Source: Cycas panzhihuaensis (Eukaryota; Cycadophyta). From it: 64,000 nucleotides of DNA. The stretch is from the NCBI GenBank assembly GCA_023213395.1, contig CM041465.1, positions 251,975,741 to 252,039,740 on the forward strand, in the 5' to 3' direction. Of the stretch, positions 47,102 to 59,202 are shown piece after piece. The position numbers and the translations under genes are program-made. The notes under the pieces were generated by a model. It saw only the letters and a program-made list of their open reading frames with translations. It was not told where the DNA came from and did no database searches. Each line of letters begins with the position of its first letter. Position 1 is the first letter of the stretch.

Positions 47102-47918
47102 TGTTGGAGTCAAAAGTAATCCAATGGCTGTGTGAGGACCAGAGGTAGGTCAGATAACCCGAGTTGTGCAGGTACAGACCGTACGGAGGTATGCACGAGA
47201 CAAAACGACAGAAAAACTAGAATTCTGGGTACGTATGACAGCGGTGCACCGAACAGTGCGTATGACGGTACGCACTACAAAGGGAACCAACCAGAAGCGG
47301 TACGCACGACTCAAGGGGACCAATGAAGACCATCAAGGTGCCGCACGTGCGCACGACGTCACGGACTCAAAGGATGATTAATTAAGGCTAAACAAGTGGT
47401 TAAGTGGAAGGGCACGCATGATCGAAGGTGCGGTTATGACAAATCATAACCCTTGACCAAAAGGTACCGAGATGAGTACTTAAGGAGGTACGCATGATTC
47501 ACTGGTTAGGTGAGAGCCAAATATCACGGCACGCAAAGGTGCAGGAGCCATTACGCATGATGACCATTTGGAGCATCATTGTATGATAAGTACCATCCGT
47601 ACGCATTGTAACAGAAAGATCATGCTACTAGAATGCTCAGAATGCATTCCACCTACGTGTAAATGAACTGTTGACTTAATAAAAGGAAGAGTTACGTGGA
47701 AATTGGTGTATTCTTGGGGTTGTGATGATGATTTGTTGAGTATGTATTGATTTACATCTTGTTGTGTACCATTCATGAATTATATATGGAATGTATGTGG
47801 AATATATGTGAATGACCATGTTGACAGTATCCTGAAACTAGACTATAGCGCTGTGTAACCTTGACAAGTGTAGCAAGGGGTATCTTGTAAGTGTAATAAG
47901 ATACCCCCTAAGTCAACA
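47102..47918 (+). repeat. Element-5 5' LTR (817 bp)
   Basis: TGTTGGAGTC to AGTCAACA. Contains about nine copies of a GTACGCA(C/T)GA-like motif between 47190 and 47610. Diverged from the 3' LTR especially at CpG sites. Confidence 0.92.
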
Positions 47919-47933
47919 TTGGTTCCGTTGCCT
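47919..47933 (+). other. Primer-binding site of element-5
   Basis: TTGGTTCCGTTGCC, one base after the LTR. Resembles the TGGCGCCGTTGCC type of Athila elements (tRNA-Asp) with changes; not the Met type. Confidence 0.6.
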
Positions 47934-48054
47934 ACGTCCGCTGAGGAGGGACAAGGGCCTAGGAGTTTCAAAGAAAAGTATGTGTAAAGGGCAGAGGACC
48001 ACCGGTCAGTCGTGATGTCGCTATAACTAAGCCACCTGACTGTGAGACCTTCCA

Positions 48055-49690
48055 ATGCCACCTAAGAGGCCTTCAAGGTCGAAAGAGCCCCAGAAGGATG
48101 CTTCACCCAAGGAAAAGGAAACTAGCAGACAAAGGGCACTAAGATGGTCAAAAGAAGCAAAACTCAGAAGGGCGAGGAGATTAAGTTCGCAAAACAACGA
48201 GACTAAGGGACAGTCCGTTGAAGGATCTGAGGCAAGTGGAGCCCAGACACCTCAGGAAGAGGAAACCCATGGCGAACGCATGGTATTGACACCAGTCAAT
48301 CGTAGATGATTTGTTTAGCCCAGATTGAAGGAAGCCAAAAGTGGATGAAAACATAAAGAGATCTTAACAGAGGAAGTATACCCTTTGGAGGACAGCCCGA
48401 AGGACCTAGGTGACAGCGATAAGAAGGCGGAGGAAGGTCCCTCGGCATATTGGGAGAATAAGCTAACGAGATGTTTTTCAAGATTCGGCGTAAAGGGGTT
48501 CTCGATCAATCTTATATTACGGTAACACCTGACGATACAAGTTCCGTGTAGTGGAACCCATACATATAAAACTCCATTCAAGAATCCATTGCTTGGAAAA
48601 GATAATACAAATGATAGGCACTCCCAAGATCCCCAAAGGAGGGAGGAAGGGAAAAATCACCATCAGGTGGGGGACAATTACAATCTCCCAAAATGGACGA
48701 TTATAGAGACTTTGGGAAACTAATCTTTAATGATACTTCAGACGCAACAGAGCATGTATATCTATTTCAGAGCCTCATTGATGTCAAAAAGATTACAGAC
48801 GAAGATGAAATCAAAGCACGCTTCGCCTGTACATTGAGAGGAGTACCCTTGGCATGGTATAAGGAAACAAACAAGAATGAGCCATGGGTGAAGATTAAGA
48901 AAGCATTTGAAGAAAGATTTCAAAAGTTTCGCAGTAATGAAGTCGTCGAAATCGCACTACGAGAAATCAGACAAAGGCCGGGAGAATCTGTCCTAACTTA
49001 CATTAGCCGAATGAAAATTATTGCAGCGAGCATGATCAATGAAACGATAACTGACCATAATATGAAGAATTACTTTGTAAGAGGGCTGAATGAAAAGTTG
49101 CGAGCCATGATGCATGCTCATCCATTGAAATCATTCAAGAATGCTCAAGATCTGGCATTAGACTTTGAAATGGAAACGGACGCCCAAGCGGGAGGACAAG
49201 ACTCCTTGCTGCTGAGGTTACAAGACGAGATTAGAGAGTTGAAGCAAAACCAGTACAACCGACCCTTCTGCTAGGTAGGGGTAGCAGAGGAGGAATCAGA
49301 ATTGGAGGCATTGAGAAAAGAGGTAGCTAGATTGAAAGTTAGAAATAACCGTGAAGAAGAGGAAACACCTAAAAGAAAGAGCACCTTTGGAAGGGTAACC
49401 AAGTGGTGCCACATTTGTGAAGAAAACTCACATACCACCAGGGAATGTGATATAAATTTAAAAAACAATACGTTGCACCAACAAGAGAAGTGGTGCCATA
49501 TATGTGAAGTTGACACACATACAACCAAGGATTGTTTCTACAATCCCAGGGGGAATGCATTCAGAGGACGAGGTCGGGAAAGGGGTAACCCACCTCGAAA
49601 TGTGTATACAACGAGGGGCGCACCAGAACCCTTGAGGAAGAAACAGCCAATGGGGAGATGCCTCATCATCTGTTTGAACCTTTGGAAGTC
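48055..49690 (+). pseudogene. Element-5 gag with two zinc knuckles
   Basis: Probable start MPPKRPSRSKEPQ at 48055, stop at 48307-48309 and shifts, then a long ORF 48693-49274 with a gag core (FACTLRGVPLAWYKE; VVEIALREIRQRPGESVLTY; NYFVRGLNEKLRAMMHAHPL). After one stop, two full CX2CX4HX4C knuckles follow: CHICEENSHTTREC (about 49407) and CHICEVDTHTTKDC (about 49494), then an RG-rich tail (RGRGRERGN). Only a few lesions; better kept than most genes here. Confidence 0.88.
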
Positions 49691-50623
49691 GAATGCCCAA
49701 TGAAGCAGAATACGAGCGAGCCGTTCAGAGTCAGAATCGTGGCCCAAGTGACCACAAAACAGAGGATTGCAAAGGCAAAGCCAAAGCGACTAACCTCATG
49801 ACAATCGTACCAGAAGCCAACAATGTGAAAAATAAACAGAAAGAGAAATTGGATGAAGGATATCCAAATCCACCAACAGAAATGGATCGGTATAGACAAG
49901 CAAAACAAGTGTTAGATGGCCTAGTCCGGGAGGAGAATACACTACCAATGGGTAAACCGGAAACGAAATACGTCTATGTTCGGAAAAATAAACAAAAGGA
50001 GCAAGAAAGACTACCGGAAGAACTTACGACAAAACCCCAAATGGTGCAGATGGAAGAACTTTTCAAAGGATTGCCAGCTGAGGATATCCCCAGAATGTTG
50101 CTATTAATGGAGAATTTGGTGAAAAAGTTACAGTTGACTATTCCTCTGTCCCAAGTTATCGATTGGATCAAAGGGGAGTGCTACAGAAAGGAATTACCAA
50201 AAGTTTGAAGCAAATTATACCATCATTCGACATGGATCCAATGGTAACCATGTCAGTCTTGGGAGAAACATTCCCACAAGTAATTGTGGATGGAGGCGCA
50301 GCAGTAAACGTGTTACCAGCTGCAACATGGCATAGATTGGGAAGCCCGAAGTTGGAAGCGACTTATTCACGAAATTGGCTAATGAACTATTGGTACGACC
50401 TATGGGCAGACTAGCCAATATCAAAGTAGACGTGGCAGGGATAGTGGTAAGGATTGACTTCACAATCGTGGAGACGGAGAAAGGAGCAACACCCTACCCA
50501 GCACTATTGGAAAGGCCATGGTTATATAAAACGCAATGCCTTGATTGGGAAAAAGTAACCTTCACTCTATCGGATAGCAACAACAAAGTGGTACCGCCAA
50601 TCTTTGGGAAGAAGTTCGATTGA
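49690..50623 (+). pseudogene. Element-5 protease region
   Basis: ORF 49693-50208 is a charged linker. The retropepsin core at about 50225-50414 reads VIVDGGAAVNVLPAATWHRL, where DGG replaces the more common D[ST]G. After a frameshift near 50390, 50375-50623 reads GRLANIKVDVAGIVVRIDFT and YPALLERPWLYKTQCLDWEK, the C-terminal flap and end of Tat/Athila-type proteases. Confidence 0.82.
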
Positions 50624-51386
50624 AGTAATCCCAGATGAAGGATCCAGCACCACGGTAACAAGTGACACGACATTTTCTTCCATTGGGGAAGAACATATCT
50701 TCCACATGGCAGAAGAGCCCACCACGTCAACTAACCACCAGCGAGAAGAACCGACGTACTTTGGAGAAATTTACAACTCTGCAGACGATGGAAACAGGAT
50801 GAGATTTGTGGATTATTGGCTACGGGACGCATATGAAGTCAACCCCTCATCCTATAGGTGTAACCTACTTTCTCGGAATGTAACTGAGGAAGTTGATATT
50901 AAATCTAAATTTGTTGATTATACGAGTGTTCGTAATAACATTAAAAACCTAGACCCAAACCCAAATACCCCTTTTAACCCAAACCCTTACCCTAATTCAC
51001 CTCCTAATACCCCAACTCCCTCTAACCCTAACCTTCCCTCTACCTCCAGTGTGGGTCTTGAGGTAGATTGCCCTTCCCCACCCCCATCCCAGCCCGAGGA
51101 AGGAAGTAACAAACCTTCCTCATCTTCTTTAGAGGTACACCTACCCAGCGGAAGATCTTTTTCAACCATCGGCGCCAAATTTGAGAAAGAAGAAAAGGAA
51201 CCTGCTGAGAGTATCCCTAGAGATTTCGGTCTCGGAAACAAAATTGCCACTCCAGAAGATAGAAATCATGGAGAATATGTTGGAGATTATGTGAAGCCCT
51301 TTTATGGAGAACCACTATGTGGAATTTCCCATTCGAGACATTGTAGAGAACATTGGTTAGGAGAAGACCAATTAAGGGATCATTAG
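50604..51386 (+). CDS. Element-5 ORF after protease, proline/serine-rich
   Basis: A 260-codon open frame overlapping the protease end. The middle (about residues 110-175) is low-complexity Pro/Asn/Ser (PNPNTPFNPNPYPNSPPNTP). No RT motif is present although this is where RT should be. It probably spans the scar of a large deletion or replacement, and may simply be spacer kept open by chance. Confidence 0.5.
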   Translation: MGRSSIEVIPDEGSSTTVTSDTTFSSIGEEHIFHMAEEPTTSTNHQREEPTYFGEIYNSADDGNRMRFVDYWLRDAYEVNPSSYRCNLLSRNVTEEVDIKSKFVDYTSVRNNIKNLDPNPNTPFNPNPYPNSPPNTPTPSNPNLPSTSSVGLEVDCPSPPPSQPEEGSNKPSSSSLEVHLPSGRSFSTIGAKFEKEEKEPAESIPRDFGLGNKIATPEDRNHGEYVGDYVKPFYGEPLCGISHSRHCREHWLGEDQLRDH

Positions 51387-51631
51387 AAGAAATCGGCAAA
51401 GCATACCACACCAGGAAAAGGCGGAAAAGGACAAGGCACGACCACCACGATAAGACATCGTATTTCAAGAAGGGTGATCGAGTATGGCGATTCGACAACA
51501 AATCCCAAACAACCCAAGGAGAATTGAAGATGCATTGGAAAGGCCCATATATGATTGAGAAAGTGTACCAGAATGGCACTATCGAGTTGAAAAACTATCG
51601 TGCCACTATTACACGAAATGGTCAAGGGTAG
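51353..51631 (+). pseudogene. Integrase C-terminal fragment of element-5
   Basis: FKKGDRVWRFDNKSQTTQGE then LKMHWKGPYMIEKVYQNGTI matches the SH3-like DNA-binding end of gypsy integrases (GD.V.R...GK....W.GPY.I...NG...L). The zinc and catalytic domains that should precede it are absent. Confidence 0.8.
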
Positions 51632-52500
51632 TAAACTGAAACCCTATATCAACTAGGGTGGAGCAACTTACCAGCAGGATCAGCTGGTTGTACCATATCG
51701 TATTACATGATGTTGAGGCAACCAACTGCCTTGATACCGAGCCATGATCTAGTTCGATATGGATACAAAAATAGAAAAAAAATTGGAAAAAATAAAAAAA
51801 TAATCAGTAACTCATTCGATATAAGTAAAGACATAATCTGAGAAAAATCAGAGGGAAATTCATCGGCATACAAGCAAATTACAATGTACATACCAAAAAA
51901 ATGTATGTTACCAGGTACGTACAGTTGGAACAGTGATAAAAGTTGAAAATGCACTATACGTACCAAAGGAATTCACTAAAGTACACATAGTTTAAAAAAA
52001 TGACTCGGAATTATACTATACGTACCTGAAAAGTACGCAGATAGGTACGCATGGTATCAATAATTTTTAAGTGGCTCAATTACATTATATGTACCCGAAA
52101 AGTACGCAAACAGGTACGCACAGTGCAAAGGAGCGTAAGTTAAAAATTTACATTATACGTACCAATAAAGTACGAATCTGCACGCATACCGTGTAAAAGA
52201 TACTCAAGTGATTAGTTACATTATACGTACCAAAGGAAGTACACAATCGAGTACGTATAATGAAAGCTTTTAACATTATATGTACCAAGGGCACGTATAA
52301 GACAAAATATGCAAAACAACAAATCATTACGTACCTGCGAGCATTCCTGTGCGGTATGCAGAGCAGAATGGACTACGAAAAACGGCACGCAAAGACTTGC
52401 TCGGGTACGCATCACAGTACGCAAGGACAGAGAAACGGCAAGCGTTCTACAGAGGTACGTACGTACGGTTCTACTCGTACGCTTTGGTTTCTTTCTTATC
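51632..52500 (+). repeat. Spacer with repeated TACATTATACGTACC / GTACGCA units
   Basis: From about 51890 to 52300 an imperfect repeat of about 55-65 bp recurs: ACATTATACGTACC, then AAAGTACGCA, then GGTACGCA. At least five copies are seen (near 51950, 52015, 52085, 52150, 52215, 52270). Further GTACGCA and ACGTACG words extend to 52490. Non-coding. Confidence 0.75.
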
Positions 52501-52514
52501 TCTGGGACTCCACA

Positions 52515-53552
52515 GCCATGATGAGGACAACAGGGTGCCAAGAGGCCTACATTCCGAAGTTAAAACAAGACCTCCAAGCTCTACCAGCTGCATTTCAGGC
52601 TAAGGTTAAGCAGGCAGGCTGGGGAGACTACATCTATTGTAACCCTATGTACTATGACCTCGAATTAATGGACCAAATCCTAATGGCCCTAAAGGCAGAC
52701 ATCAGGAAGGTCAAAATGGACGCAGACATAGTCCATACTATCACTAGACTTCCCAAGGAGGGAGAGGTTCCATTGGGAGCAAAAAGGTCGGAGGTAGACC
52801 GGGAAATGTGGCTGAGGGAACTATGCCAGCCTAACACTCAAATTATGTCCGGTGGAATCAGGGTAGCCGACATTATGGATGGGAGACTTCAGTGGGTGGC
52901 CAAAGTAATTAATTCCAGGTTTTTGTCAAAGAGGAAGTATACCTACATCCAGGGAGGCATGATGCAGGTATTATTAAAAATTAGGGATGGAGAAAGGATG
53001 AATTGGTCAGAATTTTTGGCGGAAAACATGAGACAGCAATTACAAGAAATCCGGACACATCTATCCTGCCATCCTTCATCGCTTCTGGTAATATTATTCT
53101 ACCAAAGGTCCGTAAGTTCGATTGACCGAACTACCATCTCCTCGGGAGCCAATTATCAAACAAGGAGTAGCGAGTTCCCAGATACAACAACCAGTATGGA
53201 AGCAAAACGGAGAGTTCAAAAGTAGATGCAACAGGTGCTTACCGCTACAGAAAACACCAGGAACACCTATCCCTCATCGGACGAAGCAAGTTGTTCATCG
53301 TCGCGGGAAGAGGAAGAAAGGGAAAGAGGAAACAGAAGAAGAAGAGGAGGAGGAAGCAGAAGCATCCTGGGAAGAATGGGAAGACTTCCCACCAGCAACA
53401 AAGGTAGGAGAACCGTCAGCACCTCCTACACCGCAGGATAAAGCGGGACCCATCATTCAAATGATTCAGGACATGGAGGCAGGGTACAAAGCAGAGATAG
53501 CGGCCCTTTAGGAAAAAATAAAGGAGAAGGATGCCATTATTACCACCCTGAC
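52515..53552 (+). pseudogene. Element-5 extra ORF (plant transposon-protein-like)
   Basis: The meaningful part begins about MMRTTGCQEAYIPKLKQDLQ at 52518, within an ORF open from 52260. It includes QAGWGDYIYCNPMYYDLELM and VPLGAKRSEVDREMWLRELC, reminiscent of the putative plant transposon protein domain found beside some gypsy elements. After a frameshift near 53100 it continues at 53122-53511 with an acidic stretch (EEEEEEAEASWEEWEDFPPA) and a coiled-coil-like end. One stop at 53509-53511. Gypsy-6 interrupts it at 53552; the frame resumes at 60259 and ends at about 60309. Confidence 0.6.
53548..53552. repeat. Target-site duplication of gypsy-6 (left)
   Basis: CTGAC, identical to 60254-60258. 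Confidence 0.93.
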
Positions 53553-54601
53553 TGATCCCAAAAGAGCTTAGTTGGTGAAGAAATCAATTATCAACCTTTC
53601 CTCCTTGAGATCCTGGGAGTTAGTGTAGAAAGCTCAATAACATCAAAACAACAATGAGCCCATGAAAGGAAAATTCTACACCAAATCAATTATTCTTGAC
53701 ATTGATCCAAAAGTATGATGAGTAATACTTTTATTAAACCATGAAAATCTCCATTTAATGGTGGAGAAATCAACTAGCAAAAGAATGGTAAAATTACAAG
53801 GAGTAAATGTTACAATTATACCATAAGGGGATTCCAACCCTCCAAATGCTTCTCCAAGGATGCTTCCCAAGTCAAGTCTCCAAGAACCACCTCTCCAACC
53901 CGTAGAAGGGCTCAATTTATAGAAAGAAACCGAATTGCATGTTTAACAAGTGGCAATCATGCAAGTATAACCACTAACCACCGTAATGCATGTTGTCCAA
54001 GTGGCCTTCATACAATTCTTAAAAAGTTACAGATTTGTAACAGATCTTAACGTACTCAATTTGGCTCAAATTTGGTACACGATAGGAACGTATGTCCCTC
54101 GCCTTCCTCAAATTTTCAGCTCATTTGGATGTCATTTGACGCACTTTTATTCATTTAGTAATAATATGTATTTGCTGTTTTTTCCGCTGTCCAAGTGGCC
54201 TTCATACAATTCATAAAAGTTATGCTTGTAACCGACCTTAACGGACTCAATTTAGCTCAAATTTTGTACACGATAGGAACGTATGTCTCCTCCACTTCCT
54301 CAAAATTTTAGCTCATTTTGATGTCATTTGGCCATGTTTCTATTCATATAATCAAAATATATATTTTCTGCTTTTTTTCTCGCTAACCGTGGGATTAATT
54401 TTTATGCAAAGACAAGGCTTGAACTCTAATCAAATGATATTTTCTCGAACCCCACCTTTTGTACACATCTAGTGAGATGTGTCTTATCCCTTTAAACAAA
54501 ATTTCATAGAGTTTTGATACCATTTGGCCATATCTCTTTTAGTTATGCCAATGCCTAGCATTTTCCTCATCCTCAGAACATATGGTAGATCCTCCGGATC
54601 A
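53553..54601 (-). repeat. Gypsy-6 3' LTR (1049 bp)
   Basis: Almost identical to 59203-60253. Many differences are single-base indels in short homopolymers. Confidence 0.95.
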
Positions 54602-55870
54602 TGGCTCCCCTTCCTTGGAAAATAGCCAACTCTGTTTGGCTTAGAATTGGAGATGGGGAAGTGTTGTTCTCCTTGTTGCCTACTAAACCACTTGGCCTTA
54701 CTAGGCAATTGCCCTGCTACTCCAATCCTGAAAGATTCATGTGTTTTATGTCTTGTTTTGGTAGATTTTCTCTCCAAGATACAATCTTCCTTGAGAGGCT
54801 CCTCACTTTCCAAATACAAATCATCAATCAAGGTAAAGTGAATCGTCCTGTTCCTCATCTAGCATGGAGGGCTCAAAGAGTTTTAAGTATTCAAAGATTT
54901 ACTATCGAATATATTTGCATATAAGGTGGAAGATCAAGTTGGAAAGCATTGCCACCTACTTTTCTCAAAATCTTGAATGGTCCATACCTTATAGGTTTGA
55001 GTTTCTTACCTTCTCCTTTTAACCTCTCCTTGCTCAAGTATAACCATACTAAATCTCCTTCTTGGAAAGTACACTCTTGCCTATGCTTGTCATGTCTTTC
55101 CTTGTACTTTTGTTGAGTCCTTAGAAGTTGATCATGTACTTCTTTGTGGACTACCCGGATCTTCTCCAAGTATCTTAAAGCCTTGTCATGCTCCTCCTTC
55201 TCTTTGACGGATCCTTCCTTAGCTTGCATGGAAAACTCCAAGTCAAATGGACTTTGAGGTAAGTATCCCAAACAAACTTCAAAAGGTGCTTTAGAGTGTG
55301 ATGCATGCATTGCTCTATTAAAAGCAAATTGTAGAAAAGCCAATGATTCATCCCAAGTCTTTGGATGCTTGAATTGTATCCTCAATAGATGTACCAAAGT
55401 TTTGTTCACTACTTGGTTTGTCCATCCGCTTGAGGATGGAAACTTGTACTCCTCTTCAATTTGGTATCCATCATCTCCCATAGTGACTTCCAAAATGATG
55501 AAAGGAATCGAGTGTCCCGATCCGAAATGATGGAAGAAGGCAAGCCAAAATTCTTCCATACATGCTCGAAGAATAACTCACCGCCTCTGCACTGTGATTG
55601 TCTTCTTACAAGGTATTAGACATATCATTTTACTAAACCTATCTACAACAACAAAAGATAATCATGTCCCTTCCTAGTCATGGGAAGTCCCCTAAAAATC
55701 AATGGAGATACTTTCCCAAGGCCTAGTGGGAATAGGTAGTGGTGTATACAATCCTAATTTTCTAGAAGAAGGCTTAGAAGTATTACACATTACACATCCT
55801 TTTACATATTTTTTACATCATTTTGCATTTTTGGCCATACAACATATCTTCTCAAGTTTGCTAAAGTCTT
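54484..55870 (-). pseudogene. Gypsy-6 integrase
   Basis: The catalytic core at about 55870-55560 reads SISIDF and FVVVDRFSKM with stops. ORF 55559-54891 carries WDESLAFLQFAFNRAMHASH, SPFDLEFSM, FQEGDLVWLYLSKERLKGEG and YGPFKILRKVGGNAFQLDLP. ORF 54858-54484 is the tail (DLYLESEEPLKEDCILERKS; GQLPSKAKWFSRQQGE), running into the 3' LTR. Confidence 0.87.
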
Positions 55871-55872
55871 CT

Positions 55873-57772
55873 CTATACCAAAGTGACCACTACTTTAGAA
55901 GTATGGGCTTCTCTAAGCCACTTGATCTTGTCTCCTTTTGATGGAACATAGAGTTGCTCCCCTTTCAAAAGTAGACCATCCTTCCAAGCAAGTCGGGAAG
56001 GTCTTCCTTTCGCTAGGTTCTCTAATTCTTCCTTCAAATCTTCATCTTCATGGTACAAGTCTTTGTACTCTTCATGATGCATTGGTTCCACCCGCTCGAA
56101 ACTCATAAGAGAACTACAAACAAAACTAGAAGAAGAAGTGGAACAAGGTGGTCTAGATAACATATCAGCAATTTTGTTATTAGATCCCTTTTTATACTTA
56201 ATTACAATATTGAATTGTTGTAAATAACTCATCCACTTCATGTGTCTTGCTTGCTGTAATTTACTTTGAGTTTGTAAAAATTGAAGAGGCTTATGATCGG
56301 TATGAACTACAACCTCTTTCCGAGCAAGTATGACCTCCAATGCTTGCATGCTTGATGAAGTGCGAACATTTCTCGATCATATGTTGGGTAGTTCTTCACT
56401 TGAGGGGTGAAGACTTCTGAATGGTACGCAATAGGCTTCCCATCTTGAATAAGGACAGCTCCCATCGCATTTCTACTCGCATCAGCTTCGACTTCAAAAG
56501 GCCTTTGCAAATTTGGCATTGCCAAAACCGGTGCTTCACAAATTTTCTTCTTTAAAAGAAGAAAGGCTTCTTCCTCCTTGGAACCCCAAGTAAACTTTCT
56601 ACTAGATTTTGTCAATCCATGTAGAGGTGCTGCAACCTGTGAGAAATGAAGAATGAACTTTCTCAAGTATTGACAAGCTCCTAAAAAACTTCTCACCTCT
56701 GTGATGTTTGTTGGCCTAGGCCATTTGAGGATGGCTTGAGTCTTGAGTGGATCAATGCTCAACTTTCCTCCTCCAACCACAAAGCCTAAGAAGATCAAGT
56801 TCTCCTTGCCAAATTCACACTTCTTCACATTAAGCTTCAAATGATGCTTAGCCATAGTCTTTAAAACTTCTTCTATGTGCTGCAAATGTTCCTCCCATGT
56901 GTTGCTGAAAATCAAAATGTCATCAAGATAGACAACAACAAAATTATCCAAGTAAGGCCTTAATATTTCATTCATTAGCCTCATGAATGTTGCAGAGCAT
57001 TACACAATCCGAAAGGCATAACCATCCATTCAAAGAGTCCTTGCTTTGTTTTGAAGGCCGTCTTCCATGTGTCCTCCTCCTTGACCCTAACTTGGTGATA
57101 ACCACTTTTAAAATCCAATTTAGTGAAATAACAAGCATGCTAAATTTGATCAAGCAAATCATCTATACGAGGCAAAGGGTAGCGATTTTTAATTGTAATT
57201 TTATTCAAAGCACGAAAATCTATACACATTCTCCATCCTCCATCCTTCTTAGGCACCAAGACAATTGGTGACCCACAAGGTGAACATGAAGGTCTTATGA
57301 CCCCTTGATCAAGCAACTCCTCAACTTGCCTCTTTATCTCATTATTTTCTACAATGGAGTGCCTATACAAAGCAACATTAGGTAATGGTGCATCTCCTAC
57401 AAGAGTGATTTCATGCTCTATCTTTCTCTTTGGTGGAAGCCCATCAACATGTTGAAATAGAATATCATACCTTGTCTTTAACTCCTCAATTTGTTGCATT
57501 TGTTTAGGTGATATAAGAAGAGTGTGAGTAGAAGGACCTTCTTCATCTCTTGGCTCTTCTTTTCTCCTTACCATTAAGATGACAAATTTACCACATGCAT
57601 TGATCATCCTCTTTGCTTGAGTAGCTGAAATTAATGCTATCTTATCCAAGTGCTTCTTTGTGGCCTTTATGATGAAGCCCTTGTTATCCTTCATCAATCG
57701 ATACTTTCTCTCCTTCGATAGAAGAGTGCATCTCGATCCCACAAGTAGGGACTTCCAAGCACAACATGGCAT
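55873..57772 (-). pseudogene. Gypsy-6 RT and RNase H
   Basis: ORF 57772-57140 holds the link and RT start ([40 protein letters not shown]), then a stop near 57138. ORF 56984-56307 has VVYLDDILIFSNTWEEHLQH with the catalytic pair intact, and the RNase H start FEVEADASRNAMGAVLIQDG. ORF 56349-55873 has VVVHTDHKPLQFLQTQ and the integrase N-terminal part. Only two or three lesions separate these pieces. Confidence 0.9.
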
Positions 57773-58130
57773 ACATCCAAAGGCACCACATCACATATTA
57801 CCCCATCAACAAAATCATTAGTGATGGAAAATTTAAGTGTACATTGCTTTGATATTTGCATTTCCACATCTTTATGGATCCAACCAAGAGGATATGGATG
57901 AGGGTGAGGAGTAGTTACCAAACCAATGCTCTTTACCAAACTTTCTGAGATCAAATTCTTTTGGCTTCGGATCTATAATGGCACCAATCATACTATTTCC
58001 CACTTGAAGCTTCAAGTGAAATAGTTCCTCCCTTGTAGCATCATCTTCATAATTTGTAAGTAGAGTGACCTTCTCTTCTTCTCCTTCACTTTGAATCTCC
58101 ACCTCGTAAAGTAGTGCTTTCCTTTTCCTT
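57694..58130 (-). pseudogene. Gypsy-6 protease
   Basis: ORFs 58102-57872 and 57954-57694 overlap by a frameshift. VGNSMIGAIIDPKPK then NLISESLVKSIGL-like reading, [20 protein letters not shown] at the end. The active-site triplet after Asp is not the usual [ST]G here, so activity is doubtful. Confidence 0.8.
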
Positions 58131-59185
58131 CTTTCTTAATTCCATATCCTTGATATGCTTCGCTTTTAGTTCGGATGCAACTTCCAACACTTTGTGTAAT
58201 ATGACCACTAATATCACAATGCTCACAATAGTTAGAACTTTTAACAAAATTAGTTCTTTCTTCTTTCCTTCTTGCCTTTTTGATGAGTGCCATTTAGGAT
58301 TCTTTTCATACTTATTAGAAGTAAAAGTAGAATCTTTAGACATGAATGTAGATTTCTTACTTTTACTTTCTATTGCCATAGCCATCCTACTTGCTTCTCC
58401 AATGGATTGAACCTTAAAAAGCCTTAGTTCCTTCCTTATGTATTCATGTAATCCTCCAATGAATTTCATAAGAGTGACATGTTCATCCATATTAATACCA
58501 AGTAGCATGCCATGTCTAAAAATAAAGAAGTATAGTCTTGGACACTTACACCTCCCTTGGCGTAAATATTGCCAAGTGACCCATTGGTCTTCCTCATGAC
58601 CTATGGGGTAGAATTGCTTCTTTATTATTTTCTTAAAATCCCTCCATGAAAAGAAGATACATCATGAGTCTTTAAATATGCATTCCACCATGTCAATGCA
58701 TGTTTACACAACTTGAGCCTAGCAAATGAAAGCTTTTGAGCATTACTATAAACATAGATTGTGAAGTAGGTTTCAAGTTGATCCAACCAATGGTCCAACT
58801 TTTCAAAGATTTACCTCTCCATCATAAGTTGGAATATCCAACTTTGCCTCCACCTTGAAGGGTTGATGAGATGAAGTACCCTTGCTTTCTTCAAAAGAGT
58901 GCTTTAAGGTCTCCTCCTCTTCCTCTTCATGGTCGTGGTCATATGTGGATCCTCCTTCAAATTCCTTCTCTTTGCCTTTTCCTTTGACTAGAGGTAGAAG
59001 GTGGGTCATCATTTGCATCAAGGCTCTTCTCAAGCCTTTCAAATCTAATTTCTCCATCTTCTTTTCACCATGGTGCTTGGATTCTTTCTTTGTCTTCTTG
59101 GTGATTGCAACACAAGAAAGTCTACACCCTTCTCTTTGTATCCTTTCCTTGTTTGTACCATTCAAGTCCCTACAACAAAGATCGA
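58131..59185 (-). pseudogene. Gypsy-6 gag
   Basis: ORF 59237-58803 includes KVEAKLDIPTYDGEVNL, the usual start of a gag core, after an acidic stretch. ORF 58508-58086 gives MDEHVTLMKFIGGLHEYIRK. The knuckle CEHCDISGH (ORF 58293-58012) loses its last Cys to a frameshift; a KCWKLHP ending is present in another frame. Confidence 0.85.
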
Positions 59186-59202
59186 GGCTCGATACCAAAA
59201 TA

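Noticed and set aside
50987-51250. Minus Gly/Glu-rich ORF
   Set aside because: Antisense of the Pro/Asn-rich stretch in element-5.
54601-54924. Plus ORF of 107 codons
   Set aside because: Antisense of the gypsy-6 integrase tail.
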